Positions 11,801-25,050 of a DNA stretch of 64,000 bases are shown in pieces. The DNA comes from Sarcocystis neurona (lineage: Eukaryota > Apicomplexa > Conoidasida > Eucoccidiorida > Sarcocystidae), in NCBI GenBank assembly GCA_000727475.1, contig KL647288.1:10674903-10738902 (forward strand). The letters are read 5' to 3'. The notes beneath the pieces are model-generated. The model saw only the letters and a program-made list of their open reading frames with translations. It ran no database searches and was not told the origin of the DNA. Every line of letters begins with the position of its first letter. Positions within the stretch are counted from its first letter, which is position 1. Position numbers and translations under genes: made by a program.

Positions 11801-14800
11801 CTGGTAGGGCTGCTGCCAAAAAGCCGCAAGATTTTGCTGTTGACTCTGCTGCAGATGGGGCTATCGCTGTTGGTCCTGCCTCCACCACTACCAGCTTCGC
11901 AGGCTCTGCTGCTTCCGTTGAGGCCGCGGCTCAAGGACATAACACAGACGCAAATGGTGTTGCTCCGCCAGCTGCCGTCTATGAGACATTGGCTGCCGCT
12001 GGTACTCCGGTTGCTGTTGACTCCGCTGTAGCAGCTGCGATGTCTGCAGCTTCTGTCCCCTCTGCTGCAGATGCTTCGGTAGCTGGTCAGCGTGGTGCTA
12101 CTGTTCCGGCTGCTGCTGCTGAAGCTCGCGTGTCTGGTGCTGCTGCTCTTAGGTCTGGTGGTGCTTCTGTTATGGCTGTGGGAGGAAGGAAGGAGGAAAA
12201 CGAGGAGGGGAAGGGACAGCGGCTGCAGCGTCTTGTGGGTGCGCAACACTTTCTGCAACAACCACTGCCGCCACCACTGCACAAGCAGCAGCGGCAGCAG
12301 GAAGAAGAAGAAGCGCAACAACAGCTGGGTAACGCGGAGACGTATGAACAACAGCGGAACGAGGTGGAGAAGCAACAGGAGCATACAAGAGAGAGAAGCG
12401 CGAATGCCACAAAGGCAGCACTATCTCGGGTGCGTCACGGGACTATGCCTCATGCTCGTCCGGCTGCTGCAACTTCTTCTTTGGTAAAGCACAGACAGGG
12501 GTACCAGCAGCAGCATATGGAAAAAGCAGCAGGGGACAGCAAAGGTCGCTCACGTGCTGAATTCGCCGCGACGGCGGATCTTCCAGCTGATGCTTCCGGT
12601 GCCGCTGCTGCCGGTGCTGCTGCAGCACCGCCGAGGAAGACGTCCGTAGGTGCTGCTCCTGCTGCAGAGATGCGACGCGGCGGCAGCGGCGACAGCACAG
12701 GAACAGTCTCATTAGCCCGTCCCGCCACTGCAGCTGCTGCGCCCAAAGAGCGACACGTCTCTCGCATCGTAGTGACTGCAGCAAAACGCAGAAGCGAACC
12801 CACCAAAGCCGGAGCAGCAGCAGCAGCAGCACCAGCGGGGGGAAAGGTACCAACAGGTGCAACGCCTCAAGAAGAGAGAGAAGAAGACAAGGAGGGCGAG
12901 GTGACGAATGAGGGAGCGAGAAACATTATCGCACAACTTTCGCCAACAGCGTCAGTGTCAGCAGGAGCGGCAGTGTCAGCAGGACCTGCACCAGGCATTC
13001 CAGGAGGAGCAGCAGCACCGAGTGAGAGTGCGAGGCAGCCCATACTACCCGCAGGTGCTGGTTCTGCTAGTCAGTCGGAGATCGGTGGCGCTGCTGCAAT
13101 GGCCGAGGCACCAACACCATCCCCACGAATGTCACCTGCCGTGTCTGCTGGCCTGCCGTCGGGAGGCAGTCGAAAGACGACAGCGTTGTCAAAGGTGGAG
13201 GCAGGAGGGGCAGCACCAGGAGGTGCAGTAGCCGGAGGGTCAGCAACAGCAGGAGGAAGAGGATTGCAGGAGAGAAGGCTCATCGTGCGGAAAACGTTCT
13301 TGCGAAGGGAAAGCACCGCGTCGCAACAGCAGGGCGGACGGACGGCAGCTAGCAGCTCTCCTGTCCGAAGGCGGGGGTCCCCTCGGTGGCATCAGCCTGA
13401 GCATCAGCTGCAGGAACACCTCAGGGAAGACGAGGCGACACGATTATCGATTGGAGGTGGAAGACTACCTGCAGGGAGAGCGCGAGCCCATCTGGGGGAC
13501 CGGCTGACTAGCCGTAGGCGAACCGTCGAACCAGTAACAGCAGGAGCGCCATCGCACAGCCGCAGCAGCAACGGCAGTACTTCATGGCTTGGCGTCCATA
13601 CACCGACAGGTGCAGGAGGAACACGCCGAAAAACGGCGGCTGCCATTGGCAGCGAGACAGAGAGGAGGCTGAAGCCAGCCGAACTGCAACAGCACGAAGG
13701 AGGAGACGAGAGGCAGCAGCCGCTTTCCCCGAGGCAGCTGCTGGGGAAAGGGAGAGACACCGGCATGCGCACGAGGACGGCCAGGAAGCTACGGCCGGCT
13801 TCGGGTGCAGGGACCGCTGCCGCAGCAGCAAAACGAGCAGCCACGAAGAAGGCAGTGGCAGCAGCTAAAGAGGAACACGAGGAAGAACTTCAGGAAGCAG
13901 AAGAGGAAGGGGAACACGAAGAAGTAAAAGAAGATGCCAGCATCATCCACGTAGCCGAACTACCTCTCCCGCCCAAGTCGATTTACGCTGCTGGCCCGGT
14001 GCTACAGGAAGCCGCTGCGTTGCACTCGGAAAAGCTGCCCTTGCCTCCACGCGAAGGAGTAAGACACACGCATAAATCAGCGTTTCTCTGCTGCTGTTTC
14101 TGTTTTGCTAGCCGCAGGATGAAAAGGGCGGCGCACGGTTGCGTGCGGCCGATAATGCAGAAGCGTGCGGTTTGCGTCTTTGCAGTTGTAGGTGGCGGTA
14201 GCGACACGTTTTCCAGATGCAGATAAGTGCGCTCAGTTGTACCATTGTCCAGTTGTAGACGGCCGCAAATTTCCCTTAAACGAGAGGGTATGCAGATACG
14301 TATAGACGAAAACTCCACAAACCCCTTTCTGCGTGGAGGCACACACACACGCGTTGGCCGGTACACATATACACTTCTGCAGGCATGTAAATATACCCGT
14401 GGGACTGCTGATATATATAAATATGTATCTAATATGGATATGTAGATCCCGTACGTGCTGCCCAAGCGTCTGTGCGTATGTGTGCATTACACATATATAT
14501 ATATATATGTAGAGACAGAGAGATGCAGATATCTACTTGCTGCCCAGACGTCCGTGCCTACGTGTATACGTATGTATATATATATACATACACACATACG
14601 TATCCATACAAGTGCATACATACACACATAAATGCGTATGTATATATATCTATACACATATATATATATATATGTAATGCACGAAGGCGGATGTAGAGGC
14701 ACACTGCCCAGTGTGTATTTGTGGATGCATGCTGGTGCAGCCTTCGGCTGCGCTTCGGTCGCTTCGGAAAGAGCTGTACCACCCGTCGTCTACGGAGCTT

Positions 14801-17800
14801 TTCCACACGGCGTTGCAGCAGAGCGTCATGGAGTATTCCCTTTTTCTACCGACGAATGTGAAGCAGTACCGTCGCTGGCTGCAGGGAGCTGTTGAGGGAC
14901 TGCAACGCACGGAAGAAGACGTACTCTTTACCGACCCCCCACCGCTGCCGCCTTCCCCTGCCGACGTGGTGTCGTCCCTCGCTGGAGCCGCAGCAATGCC
15001 TGCGCATTGCCAGAGTGTGGCAGCCGGTGCAGCGCTTTTGCCATGGGGACCTGCGACAGCAGGAGCAGCAGCTGCGGGAGTGGACGTCCAGAGAGCTTCG
15101 ATCGAGGCCGTGCAAGCCCCAGCAGCAGCAACAGCAGCATACCCGGCAGCAGCAGTACCAGGAGGTCGCGGAGCAGCAGCCGCAGTAAAAGGCGGAAGAG
15201 CAGCCACGGTCAGGAAGGCGCGTGGATTTCTCGGGAGGTTTGTTGCGGCGGGACCTCCTGCGCCTTCTGCTGCTCCAGCCGGTACGGCTCCAGCTGTTGC
15301 TCCACCAGCAGAGCAACCGCCCTCTCCTGCCGAAGCGGAAGAGGAGACACTCCCGCCGTCTGAAAGGGCGAAGCCGCAGGAACAGGAGCAGGAGGAAGCC
15401 AAAAGGAAGGGAAAGAAAAGCGACAGCAGCCCTTCGTCCCTGACGCCGAGCAGCGCACGGCACTTGTACTCCTGCTGCGCATCAGGATGGAGGTACCCTT
15501 TTGCTCAGCTGCTGCCGCCCTTTTTCATGGTGAAGACGCCGACGGAATTTCTCAAACTCTACGCAAATGATAGGCAGTGGCGAGAAGGCTGGGGCAAGGG
15601 CTGGATGGATGCCGACGCCTCACCTACCGAGAAAATTTCTCTTTCAGATCGACTGCACGCGTTTTTTCTCGTCGTGAAACTTGAGGGAGGGCCCGACATG
15701 GAGAAGCAGCTTATGGCAGCGGAAGACCGCCGCACCCACATCATTCGTAAAATGGAATTAGAGCGGATGCGAAGAGGTATGGAAACACAGGCACCTACTG
15801 CCCCGGTGCTGCTGCTGCGCGCCGCTTTCCGCAGTCTGTGTACTGCATGCACCCGACTCCGACGAATTGCTGCAGCTGCGCGTTTTGCTGCCTCTGCTGT
15901 TTGTGGTCGGCAGAAGGAGGCGCGGCATGCTGTATGCTGCTTCCACCGACTGCTCTACTTTCCTTCTCCTCGCTCCACTGTGGTGTACGTGCCCCGGGTT
16001 ACGTTATTGCTGCAGTGAAGTGTCCGCACACCCCTTTTCGCTGTGTGTGACTTACGCCTGCTGCTTATCCTGCGTCTTTTCCCTGCTGGTGCGACGTGGC
16101 TTCCGGGTTGTCTGTGCTGCCTTGCTGCTGCTGCTGCACATTTCACAGCGCGTTGCTCATGCTGGATTCAATGTTTGCCGCTGCTTGCCCCTGCCGCTGT
16201 TGGTGGTGAACGTCTTCTACTGCCGAGTGCTGCTTTTTGGGTGTCATCTGCCACGTATTGCTGTTGCGTTTTGTGGCTGCTCGCTGCATTTTGCTGTTGT
16301 CGCATGTGCTGCACTGCATTCAGCTGCTTGCTGCTGTTGCGTTTGTTGCGGCAGTTGTCGGGCTGCTGCTGCTGCCCCCTCTTTGCCACGTGCTGCTGCT
16401 GCTGTTGCCTGCTGTGTTACCACTGTCCGCCACTGTTTCTGCTGCTGTTGCATGTTTGCCGCTGCTTGCTGCTGGTGTTCTTGCACGTTCTGCTGGTGTC
16501 TGACGTAGAACGTGAGAGACAGGCAATCCTCGCAGCAACGGCGACGCTGGAGGCGGACGTGCGGCTCAAGCGGCGTAGATGGCAGCAGCTGCTGCAGATG
16601 TGGTCGGCTCTAGAAGCAGCTCTAGCCTCTCACAATCGACCGGTGGTGCACTGGCTTCCTGAAGTGTTACACGCTGAAGCTGTGCAGCAAGGGCCAAACG
16701 CAGGCACTGTAGCAGGAGCCGCAAGAGGCCCGGAGAAGTTTTCTCGGTGGTCCTGGAACAACGCGCTGCAATTTCAGGAGGCAGCAGCAGCAACAGCAGG
16801 CGAGAGAAGAGGAAGCAGCGTCGCTCTGCGGGCGGGCTGGGAGCTGCTGCAGTATCTGATGTTGCTTCCGATGTGTCATCCGTCTGGCTGTTTAAAAGCC
16901 TCATGTCCGAATGAGATAGCAACAGGAGAAGACGCGTGGTTCGAGTGCTGCACTGCGGCTTCCTCTCTTGGAGTAGGAGGAGAGGAAAGAGAAGGAGGCG
17001 GAAAGAGGGAGAGACGAGACAGCGAGACGTTTGCTGGCGTCCCTGCAGCAGCAGCACGAGCACGCAGAAGAGCAGGCGATGCACAAGACGACGAAAGGGA
17101 ATTGAGAGCGGAAGAAGGAGAAGAGACACTCAAAACAACGTGGCAGCAGCTGCCGCAGCTTTACGGTGGGGAAACACCTCAGACGAGAATGTACGTCGCT
17201 GCTGTCCAGAACGCGGTACGCAGCGTTCAGCTCCTGCCGTCTCCGCTGTACGTACGCTACCTTTTAGCTACGCGACAGTACGTCCACCTCAAGCGCCTCT
17301 TTGAGCAACTGCTAGGCCTTACTGTCAACCAGCTGTGGAAGATTTCCGATGCCAACGAAGAGCGCCAGAAGCTTGAGCAGCAACGGCAGTGGCAGCTGTT
17401 GCGGCAGAAGCAGCAGATGATGCAGAAGCAAAAAGAAGAAGAAGCAAAGGAAGAAACGGAACACAAGGTGGGTGAGGCCGACTTGGTGCAGCAGATACCT
17501 ATGGAGCAAACGCAGGTGCCCGACGAAAAAGGGGAGAAGCACCCCCACGGACATCACCGGGTGGTGCGCCGCAGGAGACGCGCATCCGAAGTGCAGCCTG
17601 AGGACCAGCAGCAAAAGGCGCAGCGTGAGCGGCAGCTGCATCAGAAGGAACACAAGGAGCACCACAAGGCGAGAGAAAAGGCGCAGCAGAAGATGGGCGA
17701 GCAGGAGAAGCAGCAGCAGAACGTGCAGCACCAGCAGCAGGAAACGGATAGACAGTGGCAAGGGAGGCTCCCGATGAAGCAGGAAGAACCGGCGGCTGTT

Positions 17801-18505
17801 GCGGAGCGGCAGACCGAGCAGCCTCCACAGAAGCAGCCGGCCCAGCAGAAGCTGCAGCATGACGTACCACTGCAGAGGGGAGGCAGCGTGCCGCTGCAGC
17901 GACCAGCGCAGAAGAACCGAGCAGCTTCGTTCGCAGGAGAGGGAGGCCGCCGCAGCTTCGGGAAGCTACAGAATCAGATGGGCAGACGAAATGGCGATGC
18001 TGCTGCTGGTGCTGCACTTCTTGCTGCTGCCGCTCCTGCTGCAGCCGCTCGCCCTCCTTTGGTAACCGCTCGGAAGGGAAAGGAAAAGGTACAGCACCAA
18101 CTCAGCGGCGGCTCCACTTCTGGCTTTGCGGCGGGTTCGACGAGGCGCGCAGCAGGAGCAACGGCACCGACAGCAGAACGGACTTCGGCAACAACAGCAG
18201 CAAGTACAGCATCGAGGGGGGCCGCAGCAGCAGCTGGAGCAACACCGACGGGGACGGCGGGAAGCAGGGAAGAAGGAGGAAGAGACGAAGAGGAGAAGAA
18301 AGCGAAGTCGGTGAGGAGAGTGAGTGGAAACCGCAGTCTTGGTGCAGCTGTTGGCAACAAAGAGCCCATTTCGAAGACGTCCGCAGCCGCTGCACGCCTG
18401 TCTGTGAACGTAAGGCGACAGCGCCGCAAGCCGCGCACGTTTGAGATGCATAATAAAATATTGATGATCCAGCCTAAAGTAGATGTTCTCAAAGTAGTAC
18501 AATAG
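5500..18505 (+). CDS. Giant low-complexity protein, three-exon model
   Basis: The first exon (5500-14058) is open for 8.5 kb. My model then joins 14741-15776 and 16509-18505. Introns are GT-AG with matching phases (0, then 1), and the total of 11,592 nt gives 3,863 residues. Most of the protein is Ala/Ser/Gln-rich. There is an AVQPSA repeat near residues 1378-1413 and a Lys/Glu coiled-coil-like block near 2030-2075 (SKKELRKKEEKVEKKKAKKK). Non-repetitive blocks lie near 3100-3198 (contains FFMVKTPTEFLKLYANDR) and 3409-3480 (contains YVRYLLATRQYVHLKRLF), then a Gln/Glu-rich coiled coil. The true start is uncertain. An alternative 3' end uses a GTAAGG donor at 18410 and exons 18548-18590, 18638-18669 and 18720-18812, which also stay in phase. 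I recognise no family. A scaffold or nuclear role is conceivable, but nothing in the sequence decides it. Confidence 0.5.
9631..9738 (+). repeat. 18-bp tandem repeat coding AVQPSA
   Basis: Six units of CCTTCAGCAGCAGTGCAG lie in frame within the giant open frame and encode a PSAAVQ hexapeptide array. The copies are nearly identical (one has GCAACC in place of GCAGCC), which suggests recent expansion. Confidence 0.9.
14340..14700. repeat. TA/CA-rich microsatellite block inside an intron
   Basis: Runs of (TA)n mixed with ACACAC and TACATACA fill most of the proposed intron 14059-14740 of the giant gene. No coding frame of mixed composition is present. Confidence 0.85.
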
Positions 18506-18812
18506 GGGAGATGCGGGACTCTCTGCTCGCCCGCATCCTCTCTTCAGGTGCCCCTTTGCTGCACTCTGTCTTGTTGCTGCCCACGAGGGCGTGCGTACCT
18601 TCCCCACACACGCGTTCCGACATTGTAGCAGCAGCAGAGTCCCGGGCCAGAGTTTGCGTCCCTGTGCAGGTGTAGTATACGTGGGACTTTCTCGCGAAAG
18701 TTCACCCCACCCCCCCCAGAAGCATTTCTGTGGTACTAGTGTTACGCACTTCTCGAAGGGCTGCATGCGGAGAATACGAAATAGTACTCGCCTGAGCATA
18801 CGTGGAGTATAA

Positions 18813-21800
18813 CTGCCCAGACAGGACGGAGGTCCGTATCGACTGCCTGCGGTAGAGGGGTCACGCTCGCGCCGACGATGTCAGGGTCTTGTAGAAGTGC
18901 AGCGGCCACCGGTGAAAGTTCGTGGACGCGTCTAGCGATTAGCGGGGCTGCTGCCGTCAAGTGTACGTACACCGGGAGGATATTTCGGGGAGCTTGCACG
19001 GATGCGCGAGGCGCTCGTGTTGCGCTTGTCTGTTCAGCAGCAGCGGGGCACATGTTGCGTGAGGCGCGTGCCGTGGAGAGTTAACTGCCAAGCATCGTGC
19101 AGCAGCCGCCTTCCACCCAGCACGAGCACGATGATGGAGGGTTTCAGAAGAAATACGCAGACGGACTCACCTGCTAGCAGCAGGTCCTCTGGCACGCATA
19201 TATATATATATATATATATACATACCTCGCGCGCCTGTACACATGCAGACGTCGGCGTCTGTGTGTATAGGTGTACGTAGAAGAGAGACAGAGAGAAAGC
19301 GAGGGAGCAAGGAATCCGCACTCGAATCTGGTAATAACTAGCGAATCATAAGAATCCCTCATGTGCATGCATAAACATGACCATCACTGTCTGTGCGTCT
19401 TCTGGGAATCACGTATGTATCTGTGCAGCTGAATAATTGCACTCACACACGCAAGCACACTGGCGGGAATACTTATATACATGTGTACGGCTGAAGATTC
19501 GCATCCGAAGGTCGATACGTAGGACGAAAGAGTAAAGGTTATTACGTACGTTTACGTGAATAGGGCGCGATATCTTTCCGCCGTATGAGAATTGTTGTTC
19601 TTTCACACGCAGTAATATGGTGTGGTGCCCTACGTATGTGTATGTGTGTATAAGTATATCCTTTTCTAAACGTACATACGCACATACGTTCGTGCGCCTG
19701 GAGTCATGTATATTATAGGTGAGTGTGGATATACAGATGCATTCGTTCGTGCAGGTGAAATAATGGCTTTCTCGTGTATGTCTGGATTGTGGACACATAC
19801 TTGCGTGCATGTCGTATGGACACGCGGGTCTTCAGACATAGCTGTGTGTATATGTTTGTACGTCTCTTCTTCGTTCGCGTCTATATCTTTATGTGTGAAC
19901 ATTGAAGTATGCGTCAGGTGAATGTACACGTATACACGTTGTGGCTACGTGGACTCGTGTTCGGGAATTTCGATGCTCCGTTCGGTTTCTGTGAAGGCGC
20001 AATGAAGACTGCCAGTTCAACTGAAGATGGAGAAGAAGAAGGAGAAGAAGAAGAAGGAGAGAGGGGATCTGGGTGCTCACCGCGTCCGTCGTGTTGCTGC
20101 TGTTGCCTCTTTCGGAGCTGCTACTGTTTTGTTGCAGCAGTGTTTCTCCGACGCTGCTCTTTTTCTTGCGAGTTACGATGCGCCTGTGTTACAGCATTTT
20201 GGCAGCTGGTGATGCGCGGCCAACATACGCTGCTGCTTGTGTTAAATAAGCCCCAGGCCTTCATCTCTGACTCAGGACAGGCTATCTCCGCCGGCGCGTA
20301 TACTCTGCCACTACTGAGGTGGAGAGTGTAACGCAGCGGTTCGCGAACTAGATAGACGTCCGTGTGCGGGTTTTCACGACTAGCCTCCTCTCTGCCGGCG
20401 CGCGTGTGCATGCAATTTGTCTAGTCCAAGCGTACTTCACAGCGAAAAAAATCCCGCGCGTGTGCGCCCAAAAGCAGGAGGACTGGGGAGGTATACATAC
20501 AGATCTCCGTACACACACACACACACACACGCAGAGGAGGAGGAGGAGGAGTCAGCCACAGCTTTTCCGATGAGACGTTCGTGTTCAGCGGTGTGGGATG
20601 CAGACGTCCTGCATGCGTAGTGTAGTGGTCTCCATGCGCGCGTCCCAAACGCGCCGCAGCAGCAGGAGGCGTGTGGGTCTGCTTCGAAGCAGCCGCAGCA
20701 GCAGCGTAGCGGTATTTCTTGCCCCAGCAGCAGGTGGAGAGGGAGGAACGGATCAAGCCCTATGGTGCTGCTGGCGTGAGATTCTGGCGTGGTGGTGCTT
20801 GATCACTGGTCGCTACTTGCATTACTCCCGCGTTTGTGTAGGCTTAGCTCTATTCAAATATATATATATATATATTATATGTATATATATGCGTGCATGT
20901 GTCTACACGTGTGTAGAGATCTACATGTGACGTACTTGGTCAGTCTTTGTGGATGAGGTAGCAGCGCACCCATCAGGAGGAATCTATGCCACCTTGCTGC
21001 TTCTTCCAACTCGCTCCTCTTTGTCAAACTGCCGCTGCTGAAAACGGTGACTGCGTTGGCCTCATGCAGCTGTGCTTCTGCCCGTTGAGTGCGCTCCTGC
21101 GTGTGCTGCTCCCCGCACTTTCACTCAGCTGTGCGTAGGTGAATCCCTAAGACGTCGGAGTTCCTTCATTTACTCTTTTTGTCTTTTGTGATATGTATAT
21201 ATATATATAAGTTCCCCCATTTTCATTCTGTCTTTCCCGTTATATATATATGTACGTACATGTCGGAGTGTTTCCACTTTTCCTGTCTTTCTGTGTGTCG
21301 GTATATAAATATATATATATATATAGGTATCTGAAGAAACACAGGCGCACATAAGAGTGTCAATTGATATTCCAATATAGGTGAACAAACTTGTATGTAT
21401 GCCGTGCGACCAAATATATACGTGCATGTTGCTGATTTTGTACGTATGCATACTTCTGTCGCGCGACGTGGGGACGTGTGTAGAGGCCGTGACGGTGTGC
21501 ATAGGACGCAAGAACCCCCATTTCCATATTTGAATAGAAACGTCGACTTTGTGTACATATACCTGTGTATGCATGTGGGCCGCCGCTGCTTCTAAGGCCC
21601 TTGGAGCGTCTGCAGTACGCAGCGCCGTGCAGGATATGCATCTTCTCTCTATCCGTACAAATATGTACACGTACGTGTCGCGACAACGCGTCTACACCGC
21701 AGTGCTCTTCGTTAATTGCAAGCGATGAAGTATACACACACACGCCCAGCTGTACGTCCCCAGGCTTCCGTCTCTGTCGTACACAGGGTGGTTCAAAAAC

Positions 21801-22432
21801 ATTCAAATTCACACACGTGAATATTTACAAATACAAGCTGCTCATGTTTGCAGACGTATGCGTTCAAAAAGAATAGGAGTCAGCTATTCATTCACTTAAA
21901 TATACACGTGTGTATAGGAGACGTACCTGTATATAGACGCGATACATCCCTACATCGTATGCAGCCGCTGCAGCGTCACGTACGCATGTGTTGAGTTGGT
22001 ACTTCACTACGAAGGCGCCGTCTCTTTAGACCCCGAATGCGTTTGTGAGACGGATACGTACGCCGACGCACAAAGAACACTAGTGCTACGCGCCCGTTAC
22101 ACAGACAGGGCTGCGACGGCAGGTACTCAGCAGCAGGAATTCATTTGCTGCTGAAGCGTATGGCCGCGAGAGGGTTACCATCTTACTTGTCGGCGTGCGT
22201 GCTGGTGCACTGCGTGTTCACGTTCGGGGCGTATTACGATACATAAAAACTCTAAGCTACTCAGCAACCTGCGCTGGTATTCGGAACTCTGTACATATAT
22301 GTATATATGTAACTGCACAAGTGTATACACACGCGCGTATACGGACACTAACAGGGGGCTACAAGACGCGTCAGATATTTCTGCGTCGCACCCGTACAGA
22401 CGAAGCAACGCTGTTCCCATTCGCGTGTACAG
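18813..22432. other. Gene-poor spacer with TA tracts
   Basis: About 3.6 kb of mostly AT/CA-rich DNA, with pure (TA)n tracts near 19,195-19,225, 20,855-20,895, 21,190-21,215 and 21,300-21,330. A (CA)n run at about 20,510-20,530 is followed by GGA repeats. Short mixed-composition frames occur at 18,742-19,053 (- strand), 19,984-20,330 and 20,960-21,140 (+ strand), but none has a motif or a convincing exon chain. I see no gene I can support. Confidence 0.5.
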
Positions 22433-23865
22433 GTAGCTGAAGTGCGACTCGAACGAAAGGATTTTGTAAGCAAGCTATATACCACGGACTTGTGCGCACA
22501 GCACTTGTGCTCACAGCCGTACACAGGTAAATGCACGCGGCGCTGCTCGAAACACCACCTTGACCGAAGTGCACTGCACCACAGTGCTACACATTCCAGT
22601 GTATTGTATGCCCCCTACACTGCATGCAGAGCTGTCTGAAGCCCTGACCGGAACGTGTTGAATCATTTAGTGTCCGCGTACGTAGTTAAACCATTTCCGA
22701 CAGGCAGCGCTCGTGTACTCTCAACTCCAAATATGTGTGTAGCCGGCCCTCTGCTTCATGTATTGAAGAGGTGGTGGACTGTGCAGACCGGACGGCATCT
22801 TCCACAAGAGAAATGGGCACTGCAGCTGCCACGTGCGAGGCGAGATTGTGTCGGAAGTACAACTTCCTGTGGCCGACGGACTGTCCACCCAGGGCAGTCA
22901 AACGCAGGAGGGTAACTGCACGTTCGGTCGACGCCAGGTGAAGCTACGTGCTTCTTGCATACGTGGAAGCCGTGCCGCATTAGCTATCTGCTGCACACCT
23001 CTCTGTAGACCCCAGAGGAGGCTTCCTACCGGTTCGCCTGCGTGCAGAGGTTTTAGCTTTCGCTGCCGCTCTTACGACTGGCATGCCTGCTCCTGTAACT
23101 TTCCTTGCGCCGCTGCAGCTACGACTGCTGCTGCCGCTGGCAGGACTATCACTGCTGGGGCTGCTGCCCGATAAAAGTGTGTGCAGAGTTGTTGAATAGC
23201 ATGGACGAAGCGTATGTCTCCGAACGGCGCGCTGCGGCGCTGCGCAGAGCAGCAGTTTTCCATGTGGAGAGACACATCCACAGCAGCTGCGTGAGGCGCA
23301 CGCGCTACACGTGAAGCGAGAGCCGTTCTTGAACGGCGTGCCATACATCTGTTTCTTCGCCGGTGGCAGCGAACATGAGAGCAAGGGCGTTTTTGACGGC
23401 CAGCTTCTGGCGGGAAGTCTGCGTCAGTACTACTCCTTCTCGCAGTCGCGTGCGGAGCTCTTCTGCAATGTAGACAGTGCGTACACGTCACCTGCTACAC
23501 GAGAATGTTTACAGCGTGATGCACGTGACCTTGCAACATGCCACTTTTACGGCGTGGTGCAGACTGCCCAACCAGCCGATCCACGTAAAATGGGAGAAGC
23601 TGCTCTTCTTATAACAACGCTGTGCGGCACTCTCGCAATGGTTTGCGCGCGTCAGCTGAGCTGGCTGCTACATCTTTTCTGCGTCATGACGAAGTTGTGC
23701 ATATCTCTTGGGCGAGGCGGCACGGCGTCAGACGAACCACGCACCGCCCGCGGTTCATGTGCTTCTACAGGGGATCGCCTGAGACGCCTGCCGGCAGGTC
23801 TGGGGGGGCGCGCGCATGCAATGCCGCAGTCCATTGCAAGGGCGTACGGAGGGTGTCGTCGCTAG
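22433..23865 (+). CDS. Repeat-free island with candidate multi-exon gene
   Basis: This stretch lacks both CAG runs and TA tracts. Its longest frame is open from 23200 to the TAG at 23863-23865, 221 codons of mixed composition (contains GVPYICFFAGGSEHESKGVF and later a hydrophobic run around ALLITTLCGTLAMVC). Upstream exon-like pieces on the same strand include 22433-22468 (VAEVRLERKDF, followed by a GTAAGC donor at 22469) and one near 22,772-22,911 (contains LCRKYNFLWPTDCPPRAVKR, followed by GTAACT). The joins between these pieces are unresolved. I recognise no family. The hydrophobic run could be a membrane helix. It could also be ordinary intergenic DNA of balanced composition. Confidence 0.3.
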
Positions 23866-23999
23866 ACGCAGAGGCACATATTCGCAGCTGCACCGACCAG
23901 CCCTCAGTCGAAGTGATTGCTCTCTGCGCAATCCACGTCTATTCACGCGGGCTAGCTGCACCGAGAACGCCGCAGAAAGATGTGTCATCAAAGCGCAGC

Positions 24000-25000
24000 T
24001 ACACACCCACATCTATATATATATATATTACATGTATATGATTATACGTATACGTACACACGTGGATGCGCAGGTAGGTGTATGCATCAGCCTGTAGACA
24101 ACATATGGGTACATCAACACATACATATATATATATACATATATATATGTATGAGATGTGTATACAAACATGCATGCGCACACATCGCATACCATGACCG
24201 GATGTGTACATCGTTTTCAATATGTATGTGTGTACGTGTATATATATATATTACGTGGCGAATATCCAAACATATATGTATATATATCTGTAGGCATTAG
24301 TTTTTGCATGGATACATAGCAAGAAAGACATGGGAGACAAACGGACATATATTTCCATACAAGCGAATATAGGGAATTCCGTATATCAGAGAAAACAGAT
24401 GACGTGTACATAGGGGCAAACAAATATCTATGCGTAGACGTACATACAAATGAACGCGTATAATATATATATATATATACATATATTCACCTACGGAGGA
24501 CGATTTACGTATGTAAGATTACATGGGATCATACGTTTACATTCATACATATACAGATATATATATACATACACGTGTATGTACTTTGCCCACACATTCT
24601 TGCCGCCACCTGCAGAATATATATGGGCGTACACTACGTATCAATGCATATTATATATGTATATATATACATATATGTATAATGTATATGGAGCAGACAT
24701 GCATGTATACATATATATGTGTATATATATATTTATATTCAGCTACCCCGTTTTGATAGCCTCCTCTATTCAGGTCTTCTCCGCAGTGTGCATTCATCTA
24801 GACAGCGTTCTCTCTACACCTCGACCTCTTGATTTTCAGACCACTGTGACTACATGCATATATAGAGGCATATAAAAATATATATATATATATACATATG
24901 TAGACGCGCACATACGTATCTAAATGTACGACTACATGCACAGAGAGAACGAATTCACATACATATACATATATGCATGCGTGTCTAGGTATTCATACAC
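24000..25000. repeat. TA-rich degenerate microsatellite block
   Basis: Nearly 1 kb of (TA)n, TACATA and GTATATG words with scattered TACGTA sites. No coding signal is visible. It probably forms the intergenic or intronic DNA upstream of the exons that begin at 25051. Confidence 0.85.
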
Positions 25001-25050
25001 AGACAAACGTATATGTCTCCGGGTGCGCGAACGTACGTGTTAGTGTACAG

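Noticed and set aside
17966..18799. 277-codon - strand frame opposite the end of the giant gene
   Set aside because: It overlaps + strand exons with in-phase splice sites and has no motif. Treated as a shadow, though the - strand stretch 18,742-19,053 just beyond is mildly protein-like.
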